From a virus: DNA of 43,254 nucleotides. Each line of letters starts with the position of its first letter. Position 1 is the stretch's first letter. Below the pieces are notes generated by a model. The model searched no databases, was not told the origin of the DNA, and saw nothing but the letters and a program-made list of their open reading frames with translations. The stretch is taken from positions 1 through 43,254 of the IMG/VR virus record IMGVR_UViG_3300037587_000427; one strand, given 5' to 3'. Both the position numbers and the translations under genes were made by a program. Shown here piece after piece: positions 20,454 to 29,755 of this stretch.

Positions 20454-22582
20454 AACTCGGCGATTTGCTGATCGACATCAAGGTCGACGGATCCGAACTA
20501 AAAAAAGCGGATCGGGACGTCAACAAGACCAGCACTAACATGGTGAAAGCGTTCACCCGAGTAGGTGGCGCCATTGCTGCCGCGTTCTCGGTGCGTGCAG
20601 TCGCCCAGGTGATAATGATCGCCGACGAGATGCAGGTCCTGGAACGTCGGATCGCCGTGATTTCCGACAACGCAGTGCAGGCCGGCAATAACATGGCCAG
20701 GCTTACCCAGATAGCCACTCGGGCCGGCCAGCGTATCGGCGCGGTAACCCAAGTCTTCGAAGGTTTCAAATTAATTCAAAGCGACATAAAAGCCACTAAC
20801 AGCGAGCTCCTGGGTTTTACGGAGGCGTTGACCCAGCTGGCTGTCATCGGCGGATCTGGACCACAGCAGACGTCGGATGCTCTGCGCCAGCTTAACCAAG
20901 GATTAACCGGTGGCGTTCTGCGAGCGGAAGAATTCAACTCGATAATTGAAAACACGCCACGTATAGCGGAGGCAATCGCAATCGGCCTGGGCAAGTCCCT
21001 GGGCGACTTACGCCAGATGGTCCTTGCCGGGGAAGTCCTGAGTAAAGACGTATTCGAGGCTATCCTGGGCCAGACCGACGAGATCGCCGAGAAGTTCAAA
21101 GAGATCCCTCAGAGCCTTGCCCAGCTGTTCCAAGGCGCCAAGAACGAGATGGCTGTCTTTGTTGCCCAGCTTGACGACTCAATCGGGGCTACCAAGTTTT
21201 TAGCCGACGCTTTCGGAGAATTCCGGGATAATTTAGCCGAGATAAATCGCCGTAATGCGCAGCTGGATAAAGCGGGCGCCGTGGAAGCGCTCCGTCGATT
21301 GGCCATACAAGACCAGATTACGCAGGGCCTACGTGACCAGATCATCCACCAGAAGCAGATCATCCAAGCTGAGGAACTCCGTCTGGAGAAAGCCCGACGG
21401 GCTGGGGCCAACTCGATGGGCCAAATATCCGCCAATAGAGAAATCGAGCGCCTCCTGGTATTGCAAAACGAATCCATGAAAGTCGCCGAGGTATTAGCCC
21501 AGCGCGTCCTCGACCTCCAGGCAGAGGAGACTCGGGAGGCTCAGAATAAGTTAGACATCATTGAGGACGAAGCGGACGCCGTCGAGCGAAAGTTATTCGC
21601 AAACTCCCGTAATTTAGAGGTTGAACGCGCCGCAAATCAGGAGGCCCGTCTGGCCTTTACCACGGCGCCGACACCGGTCACCCCTGTGCGTGGCCCGGGT
21701 GGCAGGCGCTTTGCTGGGGCCGGCGGAGCAGACGACCCTCTGGCGCCACAGGCTTTTGGAGATCCGGACATCGCAGGACAGTCCGCCGAGTTCCTCGCAT
21801 CATTGGGCGATAGAAATTCACAGATCGAACTCGAAGCCCAGCGACATGAGGAGGCCCTCTCCCAGATAACCACTTTCGGAACAGAGGAACGGGCCGCACT
21901 GCAGACCCGTATCGACGAGAAAATCGCAGCCGACCGGATGGCATTACAGGCGCAGCAGCTCTCTGTATTCAGCGGGTTCCTGGGTCAGATGAATAACCTG
22001 ATAGTCGCAGCTGGTGGCGAGGGTACCGCTGCTCAGAAAGCTATAGCAGTCGCTCAGGCCTTGATCCAGGCGCAGCAGATCATTGCAGCGGGTGAAGTCG
22101 CAGCAGCTAAGGCGGCGGCATTCTCGGCCGGTGCGGGTCCTATCGCGGCACTGACCTCCGCCCAAGCGCTCCGGACAACGTCCCGCATATCAGCGGGCAT
22201 CGTGCTCGGCCTGTCATTCGGCGCAGGCCGTCAGACCGGTGGAACGGTCGGTGGTAATCAGCTGACCCCGGTCAATGAGAACGGCGACCCGGAATTATTC
22301 GTCCAAGGTGGCCGGCAATTTTTACTACCCGGCGGCAAAGGCGGCAAGGTCGTCTCGGGTCGCGAGTTGGAAGCTGGCGGAACTGGGTCGGCTTCTGTTA
22401 CCATTATCAACGCCGGGCCACCGTTGCAAGTTACCGGGACCCAGCAAGACGGTCCGAATATGAAGGTATTCGTTAAACAAGCGGTCGACACCGCAGTGGC
22501 CAAAATTAACAGATCTATCTCATCAAATCAGGGCCCCACTGCCCAAGCATTGGAGTCCGCCGGTTTTTCACGGAGACGATAA
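20444..22582 (+). CDS. Tape measure protein
   Basis: It sets tail length and is ejected with DNA. The 712-aa product begins MALKLGDLLIDIKVDGSELK and has the tape-measure N-terminal domain with hydrophobic GGAIAAAFSVRAVAQVI (about 42-58) and the TQIATRAGQRIGAVTQVFEG / LRAEEFNSIIENTPRIAEAI block (about 90-180). A long helical region with RAGANSMGQISANREIERLL follows, then a Gly/Ala-rich membrane-interacting region around 520-590 (KAIAVAQALIQAQQIIAAGE). The C terminus has GGTVGGNQLTPVNENGDPEL and is Gly/Ser-rich. By the usual 0.15 nm per residue, its length corresponds to a tail on the order of 100 nm. Confidence 0.92.
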   Translation: MALKLGDLLIDIKVDGSELKKADRDVNKTSTNMVKAFTRVGGAIAAAFSVRAVAQVIMIADEMQVLERRIAVISDNAVQAGNNMARLTQIATRAGQRIGAVTQVFEGFKLIQSDIKATNSELLGFTEALTQLAVIGGSGPQQTSDALRQLNQGLTGGVLRAEEFNSIIENTPRIAEAIAIGLGKSLGDLRQMVLAGEVLSKDVFEAILGQTDEIAEKFKEIPQSLAQLFQGAKNEMAVFVAQLDDSIGATKFLADAFGEFRDNLAEINRRNAQLDKAGAVEALRRLAIQDQITQGLRDQIIHQKQIIQAEELRLEKARRAGANSMGQISANREIERLLVLQNESMKVAEVLAQRVLDLQAEETREAQNKLDIIEDEADAVERKLFANSRNLEVERAANQEARLAFTTAPTPVTPVRGPGGRRFAGAGGADDPLAPQAFGDPDIAGQSAEFLASLGDRNSQIELEAQRHEEALSQITTFGTEERAALQTRIDEKIAADRMALQAQQLSVFSGFLGQMNNLIVAAGGEGTAAQKAIAVAQALIQAQQIIAAGEVAAAKAAAFSAGAGPIAALTSAQALRTTSRISAGIVLGLSFGAGRQTGGTVGGNQLTPVNENGDPELFVQGGRQFLLPGGKGGKVVSGRELEAGGTGSASVTIINAGPPLQVTGTQQDGPNMKVFVKQAVDTAVAKINRSISSNQGPTAQALESAGFSRRR

Positions 22583-23076
22583 TGGCGACAGAGAATTACC
22601 CCACCGGACTGCCGGATCACTTGCTGGCATCGCAGGCCAGGCAGTCGACACCGGCGTCGGTGCAATCGAACCCCGTAAAAGGCCCCCCGGTCAATTTAAA
22701 ATGGACCGACGATCAGCCAGACGTCTGGAACGTCACCTGGCGGATGAGTAACTCCCAGCTACGTGCCTTCGATGCGTGGAAATTCAACAACCTAAAAAAC
22801 GGGACGGTCTGGTTTAATATTCTGTTACCGGTGGGCATAGACACCACCGGAGAGCAACGAAGCCAAGAGGCCAACTTTATGGGGTCCATCCCGTCAAAGA
22901 CAAAAGAGGGCGCTTTCAATCTGGTGTCGGTCGTGCTGACTGTCCGAGGGGTCTACCGGGATACTCAGGAATTCACTGACAGTTATCTGGATCTCATCGC
23001 CAACGGAGACGAGCCAGTGGCGACTCTGGCCGCACTGGAGCAGCTGGTTAATGTCGACCTAGCGGGGATTGCATAA
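22582..23076 (+). CDS. Tail tip-region protein of unknown family, 164 aa
   Basis: It overlaps the tape measure stop by one base. The sequence reads KGPPVNLKWTDDQPDVWNVT then QLRAFDAWKFNNLKNGTVWF (about 55-74), followed by FNLVSVVLTVRGVYRD. This pattern is of small beta-barrel tail proteins that sit between tape measure and DUF1833 genes (a distal-tail or hub-adaptor position). The role is inferred from order only. Confidence 0.75.
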   Translation: MATENYPTGLPDHLLASQARQSTPASVQSNPVKGPPVNLKWTDDQPDVWNVTWRMSNSQLRAFDAWKFNNLKNGTVWFNILLPVGIDTTGEQRSQEANFMGSIPSKTKEGAFNLVSVVLTVRGVYRDTQEFTDSYLDLIANGDEPVATLAALEQLVNVDLAGIA

Positions 23077-23624
23077 TGGCCGCCTCAACTAAATTAGAGA
23101 AGCTGTACAGGTCAGCTCCAGACGGGTCGATCCAGCTCCAGACGCTAGAAATATTCCACCCCGTCATGGCCGCGCCACTTCGGATTTATTCCGCCGGCCA
23201 GGATGTCAACAAAGATTTTAGATTAGAATCAGGAGCCCCCCGCGATGCTGGGGCGTCTGTTTCATTCACTGCGGCGACTTTCGAGATCGAGGAGCCAGAT
23301 GCTCAGACCGGCGGCGATAATAGCGTCTCGACGGTTAGACTCGGCCTGCGGGCATTGAAACAGATTAACGAGATCGTCGACGCTCTGGAGGCCTCAGCTG
23401 TGCAATTTTTGACGGAGGTCGAATTTATCTATCGGGTATACGAGGGCACCGAGACAGACATCGGCCCCTCGATAGACCCACCGGTCACCCAGTACGGCGA
23501 GAGCATTACACTGGACCCGACAGCAGGGGCGTCCATTACAATCACCACGACGAACAATAAACGCCGGGCGACCGGTGAGATATACACTGTCGAGAAGTTT
23601 CCAGGAGTTGGATCCAGTGCCTAA
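23076..23624 (+). CDS. DUF1833-family minor tail protein
   Basis: The 182-aa product has the DUF1833 plan: IQLQTLEIFHPVMAAPLRIY near the N terminus (about 19-38), a central SVSFTAATFEIEEP (about 63-76), VSTVRLGLRALKQINEIVDA (about 85-104) and a strand YRVYEGTE. In lambda-like tips this gene precedes the NlpC/P60 peptidase and J. It overlaps its upstream gene by one base, and its 3' end is adjacent to the peptidase start. Confidence 0.85.
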   Translation: MAASTKLEKLYRSAPDGSIQLQTLEIFHPVMAAPLRIYSAGQDVNKDFRLESGAPRDAGASVSFTAATFEIEEPDAQTGGDNSVSTVRLGLRALKQINEIVDALEASAVQFLTEVEFIYRVYEGTETDIGPSIDPPVTQYGESITLDPTAGASITITTTNNKRRATGEIYTVEKFPGVGSSA

Positions 23625-24027
23625 AAAATTAACGATAAACGACATCGAGGACATGCTCGGCTGTCCGTGGGAGCGGGGGTCTTTTGGCCCGGATACGTAT
23701 GACTGCTGGGGCGCTGTCCATGAAGGTCTAAAGCGTGCCGGGTGTACCGGTCTGATCAATGTTGATTATGCTTTCCCGGATGGCATTGACGCAGAGTTCG
23801 ACACGGGGCGCTCGGACGGACGCTGGTCCGACAAACAACCCCAGGCGGGTAACAGCGTTGTGCTGTGCTACCGGGGCGGCCAGGCGGTACACGTCGGACT
23901 CTTGATCGACGGGATGGTCCTGCACACCCCCGGAAATCCTGGGAAGCCAGGCTCGGTCGTATTGACCAGACTCGCCACCGTGGCGCGGATGTTTACTAAA
24001 TTGGAGTTTCTCGAATGGCTCGATTAA
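23617..24027 (+). CDS. NlpC/P60-type tail tip peptidase (lambda K-like)
   Basis: GTG at 23617 has CCAGGAG upstream and is preferred over an ATG at 23575 that lies inside DUF1833. The 136-aa product has a catalytic Cys30 in TYDCWGAV and His92 in AVHVGLLIDG, with a third polar residue expected just downstream (HTPG). Such enzymes cleave peptide bonds in peptidoglycan to help the tail cross the wall. The active-site pair and strand spacing are intact. Confidence 0.88.
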   Translation: MPKKLTINDIEDMLGCPWERGSFGPDTYDCWGAVHEGLKRAGCTGLINVDYAFPDGIDAEFDTGRSDGRWSDKQPQAGNSVVLCYRGGQAVHVGLLIDGMVLHTPGNPGKPGSVVLTRLATVARMFTKLEFLEWLD

Positions 24028-26780
24028 TGCTGGCCGATAACCCGACCAAGACGTCGCACTCAGATATTCTCGAAATCGGCGACGGCCTGCTGCTGGTCGA
24101 CGAGCTGCTCCGATTGTACCCGGACGGATTCCCCGCCGGCGTCAATGCCAGAATATACACCGACGGCCCACTCCCCGAGAACGAGATCGAGCTGACTGAG
24201 ACGATGGCCATCGACGCCGACGTCGTGTACTGGCTGGTACTGTATCCGCAGGGACTAGACCCGGGCACGATCATCCTGGGCCTATTACTATCCCTCATAG
24301 TAGGGGACATTGTCGGGCAAATTATCGAGGACGCGCTGGACGATATCCTGGAGGACCTCGACTCGTCGGCTGCCGGCGTGGCGTCATCGGCAAATAACCA
24401 GCTACGGGGGCAGCGCAACCGGATCCGACTAGGGGAAAAGATACCCCAGATATACGGGGAAGTGATTAGCTTCCCGGACGTATCCGATGACGCCGCTTCA
24501 ACATTCAATACAGATGAGTTCACAGAGTTTGACGAATTCAAACCGGCGGGAATCAATCTTGGTGATCAAGTGTTGATTCAACAATTTTATGCCACTGACG
24601 GCAACGCAGATTACGACCGATTTAAAATTGGTAATGTTTTCTTGAGTCCTGATGAAACCGTTCTGTTATTGGAGGCCAGCACGAACAATCAGTTGGTTTC
24701 AACATTAGGGGACTTGAATGAAAAAATTGAACTAATCGACCAAGGGGCAACGGGTGATTTGTTCGGAAGAATGTTTTTATTTAACCCCAATGATATGGTT
24801 GTTGATACTGGCAACCAAACAATAAAACGATTTCAATCATATGGGGTGGGTGCTTCTGATGGCCTAGGATTGTACATGATCTTTGCAGTGTCCGTTTCCG
24901 TTGGCGACTCATTTCAAATGAGGTCTGACCAAGTGGGGTTGGCGGGGACCTTTGATATTTTAAATTGGACAATCGACACCAGGGCAAGATCCGAAACCGG
25001 TATTGAAATTACGATAGATTACACGAATGGATCAGGATTAGTGACCGGAACTTATAACAGCGGGGAGGCCTGGCTGTATTCAGAAGATGGTTTCAGGGGC
25101 ATTGAGACAGCAAACAGCGCCAATCTTGCTGATTTGACATTTTCCAATAATTCACCGGAACCAAAATTATTCACATTCAAACGGCCTGAATTAGAAAATC
25201 CGGGGGCAGGATTGGTCACTGAAGTGTTGCGGGGAATTCTAAATTTCCCGAGGGGATACACAAGGAGGACGGACAGAATTTCAGAAAGTGCCATCATTTC
25301 AAGGGAAATTTTTGAAATTGATGATGATGGCAACAAAGTTGGAGCTGCTATTTTTAGCTTTTCAGATGTGTTTTTGATGCCGGTAAATAATCAATTTTTA
25401 ACGGTCTTGATGTCAGTTTCATCCGCAGCCGCTCAACCTGGAAGAAGACTGGCGTTGGAGCTAACCGCCCTAGGTCAACCTTTTTCAGCCCTTGTGGCTA
25501 CGGATGCCATCATTGCGGACCAATTTGTTTCAGCCGCCGGAAGAACGCAGATCTTCGTCACCCAAACGAATCAAACCGGGACTGTTGATAATATCAACGC
25601 CAGCGGGGACATTATAAGATTGACCCGGATCTCAACCCGTGGCGGACGGCGTTCAAGTGCTGGTAATTTCAATTGCCGAGTTAAACGCAAGATCCCGCTT
25701 TTTAACTCGGGGACCGGCCTGTTCGGGGCGACTGCATTTACCAGGGACTTTGCGGACATATTTATGCACCACGCTGTCAACGTCGGCCCGATAGCGGTCA
25801 GCAATATCGACTTTGAGGAATTGTACGCGATCCAGGATGCAATCAATGCGGCGGATCCGGAAGACGGTTTTTTCAGCTACACGTTTAGCAACAAGCAGGC
25901 GGCCCTCGACTCGGAGCTCGCCACGATCTGCCGAGTGGCGAGGGTGACCCTGTGGAAGGAGGGCAACCGCTACCGGTTTACCCGGGACGAGACGCGCTCC
26001 AAAGTGGGCAACATTACCAGCCGGAATATGCTCGACGCGGGTGCCAAGAGTATCACGCTATCCTTGCCGGACCCCTTCGATGGTGTTGTCCTGGAGTACA
26101 TCGATCCGGAGACTGGCAAGATGGCGACGATTGAGTACCCCGAGACCAGCACCACCCGATTGAAGCGGATGCGGATCCCGGGAATCCGGAATTTTAACCA
26201 GGCTTGGCGTCGTGTCCGATACGAGTATTTAAAGATGATATCCCAGCGTATCAGCCGGGGAATCACGGCCAGCCGAGAGGCGAACCTCTGGTCGATTGGC
26301 GACCGGTTGACGGTGTTCGATCACACCCGCATGGAGATCACCCCGCTGGCCAGTAGCGGCTCAGCTTTCCGGAACGATACGGAGCTCCAGTTCATCGACA
26401 CCGGCGACGTATTCGTTTGTTCGGAAAAAATTGAGGTCGACGGCACGATGGCGGCGGAGTTCTTTTTCGATCACACCGGCGACGGATCCATCCAGAATAT
26501 TTTGATCAATGTTGACCCGGTGGACTCCCGGCGATTTACAATTGACCCAAGCACGGCGCCGGCGACGATCACGCTGCTGGTGGACAACGCCAGGCAGGTT
26601 GCCAACGAGTTGCAGATCGGTGAGCGTATCCTGATTTATCCAGCGGCAGTCTCGGCGAACCAGCTAATTCAAGACGACTATCTGATCATGAACAAGCAGC
26701 CAGACAGCCTGGGTGTAATCCTGGAGCTAATCCGCTATAATGCGGACTTATATCAATTCGACGGAGTGGCGCCGCCATGA
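24015..26780 (+). CDS. Tail tip attachment protein J (host specificity protein)
   Basis: The 921-aa product is J-like. The N-terminal part has DGLLLVDELLRLYPDGFPAG, a hydrophobic helix at 84-103 (PGTIILGLLLSLIVGDIVGQ), then the conserved NNQLRGQRNRIRLGEKIPQI (about 127-146) and YGEV. The C-terminal half has FEELYAIQDAINAADPEDGF and LWKEGNRYRFTRDE. Between residues about 176 and 545 the DNA (24540-25640) is visibly AT-richer, with different codon choice from its flanks, while remaining in frame. This suggests an acquired domain. J binds the receptor and organises the tail tip. The gene overlaps the peptidase gene by thirteen bases. Confidence 0.85.
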   Translation: MARLMLADNPTKTSHSDILEIGDGLLLVDELLRLYPDGFPAGVNARIYTDGPLPENEIELTETMAIDADVVYWLVLYPQGLDPGTIILGLLLSLIVGDIVGQIIEDALDDILEDLDSSAAGVASSANNQLRGQRNRIRLGEKIPQIYGEVISFPDVSDDAASTFNTDEFTEFDEFKPAGINLGDQVLIQQFYATDGNADYDRFKIGNVFLSPDETVLLLEASTNNQLVSTLGDLNEKIELIDQGATGDLFGRMFLFNPNDMVVDTGNQTIKRFQSYGVGASDGLGLYMIFAVSVSVGDSFQMRSDQVGLAGTFDILNWTIDTRARSETGIEITIDYTNGSGLVTGTYNSGEAWLYSEDGFRGIETANSANLADLTFSNNSPEPKLFTFKRPELENPGAGLVTEVLRGILNFPRGYTRRTDRISESAIISREIFEIDDDGNKVGAAIFSFSDVFLMPVNNQFLTVLMSVSSAAAQPGRRLALELTALGQPFSALVATDAIIADQFVSAAGRTQIFVTQTNQTGTVDNINASGDIIRLTRISTRGGRRSSAGNFNCRVKRKIPLFNSGTGLFGATAFTRDFADIFMHHAVNVGPIAVSNIDFEELYAIQDAINAADPEDGFFSYTFSNKQAALDSELATICRVARVTLWKEGNRYRFTRDETRSKVGNITSRNMLDAGAKSITLSLPDPFDGVVLEYIDPETGKMATIEYPETSTTRLKRMRIPGIRNFNQAWRRVRYEYLKMISQRISRGITASREANLWSIGDRLTVFDHTRMEITPLASSGSAFRNDTELQFIDTGDVFVCSEKIEVDGTMAAEFFFDHTGDGSIQNILINVDPVDSRRFTIDPSTAPATITLLVDNARQVANELQIGERILIYPAAVSANQLIQDDYLIMNKQPDSLGVILELIRYNADLYQFDGVAPP
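24540..25640 (+). other. AT-rich mosaic segment inside the tail-tip gene
   Basis: Hand counts of several 60-base lines give about 33-43% GC here (for example 24781-24840 and 24721-24780), against roughly 55-60% in flanking lines. Codon third positions are A/T-rich. The frame is preserved at both edges. The encoded part is beta-rich with FKIGNVFLSPDETVLLLE and ITIDYTNGSGLVTGTYNSG. This points to recent exchange of a receptor-facing domain. Confidence 0.75.
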
Positions 26781-27643
26781 GTGACCCGATTACCCTGCTA
26801 GAACTCCAGAACGCGAGCACCGACGAGGCAACCTTTGCGGAGTTTATCAACAGTCTGGAAGCGAAAGACCTGGTCTCCCGGCTTGGTGCGGTTTATCCGA
26901 CACTGGTCAAGGCAGTACAGCGGATCGGGTTCTCGGACATTGTCACTTGGACTACGACGACTCTGTTCAACGATTTCCAGGTGTTAGTGGTTATCGGGAC
27001 GCAGACCTACCGGCTAGCGAAGGTTCACACGTCCGGAGTCTTCGCCACGGATCTGGCGGCGGGCAATTGGCTTATATTCTCCGGTAATGCTGTGCAGACT
27101 AGCAAGACGGATCAGACGGTTAACGCTTTAATGGTCGTTGGTGCGGCTGGGTTACTTGGTGACGCGATTACGCTCTCCGATTACGACGAGATTGACTTCG
27201 GTGGGTTCTTTGAGGATATCGGCGCGGCGATTGGCAACTCTCCAGACCCCGAAGCGTTCAATCGGGCTGTTCTAGCGAGCAGTACATCCCCTGGCAATTT
27301 CGGTGCTGTAGTTATCCGTGCTGTATCGGCTATAACTAATCTAAGAGCCTGGATAACCAGTCAGGCAGGGGATGGGGCTATCATTAATACTGAGCTCTGG
27401 ACCAAGGAAATTCTAGATCAAGAGACCTTAGGCGGGATGGGCACGTTGCGTCTGATGAAAAACATATCTGGAGGTTCGATTACGAATTCTACACTAGTCA
27501 GCGGCGCGTCGTTACAATTTGCGTTTGCTAACACTTCCGGCGTGATTACCGGGTCGGGGAATAGCCCATCCGGGACATGGAAACAGGTCGCTGCTCTGTC
27601 TATCGCGGATACAGCATTCGGCTATTTTACGAGGACAGAGTAA
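26777..27643 (+). CDS. Putative tail fibre protein, 288 aa
   Basis: It overlaps J by four bases. The N terminus (MSDPITLLELQNASTDEATF) is helical and would fit attachment to the tip. The middle is hydrophobic and Gly-rich (VNALMVVGAAGLLGDAITLS). The C terminus has SGNSPSGTWKQVAALSIADT then GYFTRTE, a pattern seen at the ends of many phage fibres. No collagen or Gly-X-Y repeats are seen. The role is inferred from position and C-terminal pattern. Confidence 0.7.
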   Translation: MSDPITLLELQNASTDEATFAEFINSLEAKDLVSRLGAVYPTLVKAVQRIGFSDIVTWTTTTLFNDFQVLVVIGTQTYRLAKVHTSGVFATDLAAGNWLIFSGNAVQTSKTDQTVNALMVVGAAGLLGDAITLSDYDEIDFGGFFEDIGAAIGNSPDPEAFNRAVLASSTSPGNFGAVVIRAVSAITNLRAWITSQAGDGAIINTELWTKEILDQETLGGMGTLRLMKNISGGSITNSTLVSGASLQFAFANTSGVITGSGNSPSGTWKQVAALSIADTAFGYFTRTE

Positions 27644-27957
27644 TGCGGGAATTTAATAATTTAAGGCACAACCCGGTCGGTGGTTATGACGCAGACATCG
27701 AGGTCAACGGCGAGCTGGTCCCATATACCCTGACCGCTGACGACATCGAAGCGACTGACGTGTCGAAAGCGAAAGCGCTCTCCACAGCCGCAAAGGCCCG
27801 GATCACGGCGCAGTCCATTGCTGACGAGGTCATCGCACTGGAGTCCGAGATCACGCTTCGGCTGCTGAGCAACGCCACGCGGGGCGAGAAGTACGCCGTC
27901 GACAAGCTGGCCGCGATTAACGCAGCTATCGCCGCTCTAGGTGTACGCAAGGAATGA
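27643..27957 (+). CDS. Small fibre-associated protein, 104 aa
   Basis: The ATG at 27643 overlaps the previous stop by one base (TAATG). The product has an N-terminal strand-rich part (GGYDADIEVNGELVPYTLTA) and a long C-terminal helix (KARITAQSIADEVIALESEI, then AVDKLAAINAAIAALG). It could be a fibre assembly factor or a fibre tip; both are common at this position. It overlaps the next gene by four bases. Confidence 0.65.
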   Translation: MREFNNLRHNPVGGYDADIEVNGELVPYTLTADDIEATDVSKAKALSTAAKARITAQSIADEVIALESEITLRLLSNATRGEKYAVDKLAAINAAIAALGVRKE

Positions 27958-28358
27958 GACCCGTGCTACTGGCCATACTCCTGACGGTGGCGAGCCTGTC
28001 CCATACTGCTGAGCTCAATCTCGGCCTGTACACTACCCACGTCAATGTCGACTTTCTAAACGAGGATAACCGGCTCATCGGTCTGTCGCTGGGTCGCTAC
28101 GAGATAGGCACGTATTTTAATTCTTACAAGGTCCGGTCGTATTATGGAGCCCGGCGTTTCGAGTTTAATGATTCTATCGGCGTCATGGTTGGCGGCGTGA
28201 CCGGGTATTCTTGGGACTGCGTCCTGGTGACCGGTGTATGCTCCGAGACTGACGCGATCCCCATGTTCGCCACGTACTGGCGGATTACCGACCACCTGAC
28301 TCGTATCGAGATGGGGCCAGCGATTATGCTGACCGTGTCCGTACCACTTGGAGAATAG
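27954..28358 (+). CDS. Exported beta-strand-rich protein (outer-membrane type), 134 aa
   Basis: Residues 1-19 (MRPVLLAILLTVASLSHTA) are a clear Sec signal peptide. The mature part has alternating strands: LNLGLYTTHVNVDFLNEDNR (about 21-40), LIGLSLGRYEIGTYFNSYKV and MFATYWRITDHLTRIEMGP. It resembles small phage-encoded PagP-like/outer-membrane barrel proteins that occur near lysis cassettes. An outer-membrane modification or superinfection-exclusion role is possible but not shown. Two Cys (WDCVLVTGVC) could form a disulfide in the periplasm. Confidence 0.65.
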   Translation: MRPVLLAILLTVASLSHTAELNLGLYTTHVNVDFLNEDNRLIGLSLGRYEIGTYFNSYKVRSYYGARRFEFNDSIGVMVGGVTGYSWDCVLVTGVCSETDAIPMFATYWRITDHLTRIEMGPAIMLTVSVPLGE

Positions 28359-28361
28359 TTC

Positions 28362-28904
28362 ATGAAAAAATCTGATTTTATCGACAAAATTATTAAAATC
28401 GAGGGCGGCTACGTCAACGACCCGGACGACTCCGGCGGTGCTACTAATATGGGCGTCACGGTTGCCGTGGCCCGTGCTGCTGGCTACCGGGGTGACATGT
28501 CAAAGATGCCCAAGGCCGTTGCGGTTAAAGTCTACGAGGGCCGATACTGGGATCCAGTCGGTGGCGACGAGATGGCAGATCTCTCGCCGACTATTATGGC
28601 CGAGCTCTTTGACTCCGGCGTACTGCACGGACCTGCTCGTGCGGCCAACTGGCTGCAGACGGTTCTCAATGCGCTCAATATGCGGGGCGATCATTATCCG
28701 GACGTTGTCATCGATGGCGACTTCGGTCCTGCGACTCTGGCGGCTGCCACGGCGTACGTCGGCAAGCGAGGCAAAGAAGGCGAGGATGTTCTGGTCGAGC
28801 TGCTTAACAGCCTGCAGGGTGCCTTTATGCTCGACTTGGTGGGCCGTCGTGAGAAAGACGAGCGGTATATGTACGGCTGGGCTAAAAACCGAGTCATGAG
28901 ATAG
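28362..28904 (+). CDS. Endolysin, GH108-type muramidase
   Basis: The 180-aa product has the GH108 signature: EGGYVNDPDDSGGATNMGVT at 14-33, with Glu14 the probable catalytic acid. YWDPVGGDEMADL follows, and the peptidoglycan-binding half has VIDGDFGPATLAAATA (about 117-132). The enzyme cuts the glycan strand. There is no signal peptide, so it needs a holin. The gene follows the exported protein with a three-base gap and is followed by holin genes. Confidence 0.92.
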   Translation: MKKSDFIDKIIKIEGGYVNDPDDSGGATNMGVTVAVARAAGYRGDMSKMPKAVAVKVYEGRYWDPVGGDEMADLSPTIMAELFDSGVLHGPARAANWLQTVLNALNMRGDHYPDVVIDGDFGPATLAAATAYVGKRGKEGEDVLVELLNSLQGAFMLDLVGRREKDERYMYGWAKNRVMR

Positions 28905-28915
28905 GAGCACACAGT

Positions 28916-29446
28916 ATGCTGAGCACTGCACTAGGTCTCATAAAATTCGCGCCCCAGCTTATCGGGTTGTTAAATCCGAAACGGGGCAAGCAAGCCACCG
29001 AGATGGCCGACAAGATCTCTGGAATCGCCGAGGCACTCACTGGCCAGAAAGGCGACGCAGCAGTCCAGGCGATCTCCCAGGACCCCGAACTGGCGTACAA
29101 ATTCCAGACGGCCGTTATGGCTGACAGTCACGTGGCTGAGCAGCTGGAGGCCGAAGATCGAAAGGACGCCCGGGGTGCCTACAAAATCCACAACGAGCAA
29201 GCCGACAAGGTAGCGCAGTCCATTATGGTCTGGAATCTCCCCGTCGTATTCTCGCTGGCTGCCATGAACGTGGCCGCAGTATTTATCGCTGAGACGATGG
29301 ATGTCACCGGGGCCGTGATTGCGGTTATCTCGAATCTGATCGGACTCGTCTCGGGCAAGCTCCTGAGTGAACGCCAGAGCGTCGTCGGTTTTTTCTTTGG
29401 CTCATCGATGGGGTCTAAGCTAAAATCACTACCGAAAGAAAACTAA
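28916..29446 (+). CDS. Holin (three-TM holin family-like)
   Basis: The 176-aa product has an N-terminal amphipathic segment (LGLIKFAPQLIGLL), a charged middle and two membrane helices at about 107-125 (NLPVVFSLAAMNVAAVFIA) and 130-148 (VTGAVIAVISNLIGLVSG). The C-terminal ERQSVVGFFFGSSMGSKLK is typical of GTA-type 3TM holins. It probably forms the pore for endolysin release. It lies 11 bases after the endolysin gene with TAGGAG upstream. Confidence 0.8.
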   Translation: MLSTALGLIKFAPQLIGLLNPKRGKQATEMADKISGIAEALTGQKGDAAVQAISQDPELAYKFQTAVMADSHVAEQLEAEDRKDARGAYKIHNEQADKVAQSIMVWNLPVVFSLAAMNVAAVFIAETMDVTGAVIAVISNLIGLVSGKLLSERQSVVGFFFGSSMGSKLKSLPKEN

Positions 29447-29470
29447 ACCGGTTTACCAGGGGTGTGTCGT

Positions 29471-29755
29471 ATGTGCGATGGTGAAATCAAGGAAGGCATC
29501 AAGGACCTGCAGAAGTGGGCCATCCGCATGGAACGTGACCAGGCGAACCTCCGGGAAATTGTCGAGGAGAATAGTGCGGTCATGAGAGACGCGGCTGGAC
29601 TGTTCAAGGCATACCATGACGGCAGAGCAATCGTTCGGTTCTTAACCGGGTTACAGAAGCTTAGTCTCTGGTTGATCAAATGGGGTGTGATCGGCGGCGC
29701 TGCTGCCTGGGCCGTTTCTAAATTGGCCGAATGGATTCGCCACATTATTGGGTAA
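29471..29755 (+). CDS. Second holin-like protein (XhlA-type), 94 aa
   Basis: The ATG at 29471 is chosen over a GTG at 29462 because of spacing to AGGGG. The product is a charged helix (KEGIKDLQKWAIRMERDQAN) followed by one C-terminal membrane helix at about 65-82 (LSLWLIKWGVIGGAAAW) and a short basic tail. This is the XhlA-like layout of lysis accessory proteins. It is the last gene of the late region. Confidence 0.7.
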   Translation: MCDGEIKEGIKDLQKWAIRMERDQANLREIVEENSAVMRDAAGLFKAYHDGRAIVRFLTGLQKLSLWLIKWGVIGGAAAWAVSKLAEWIRHIIG

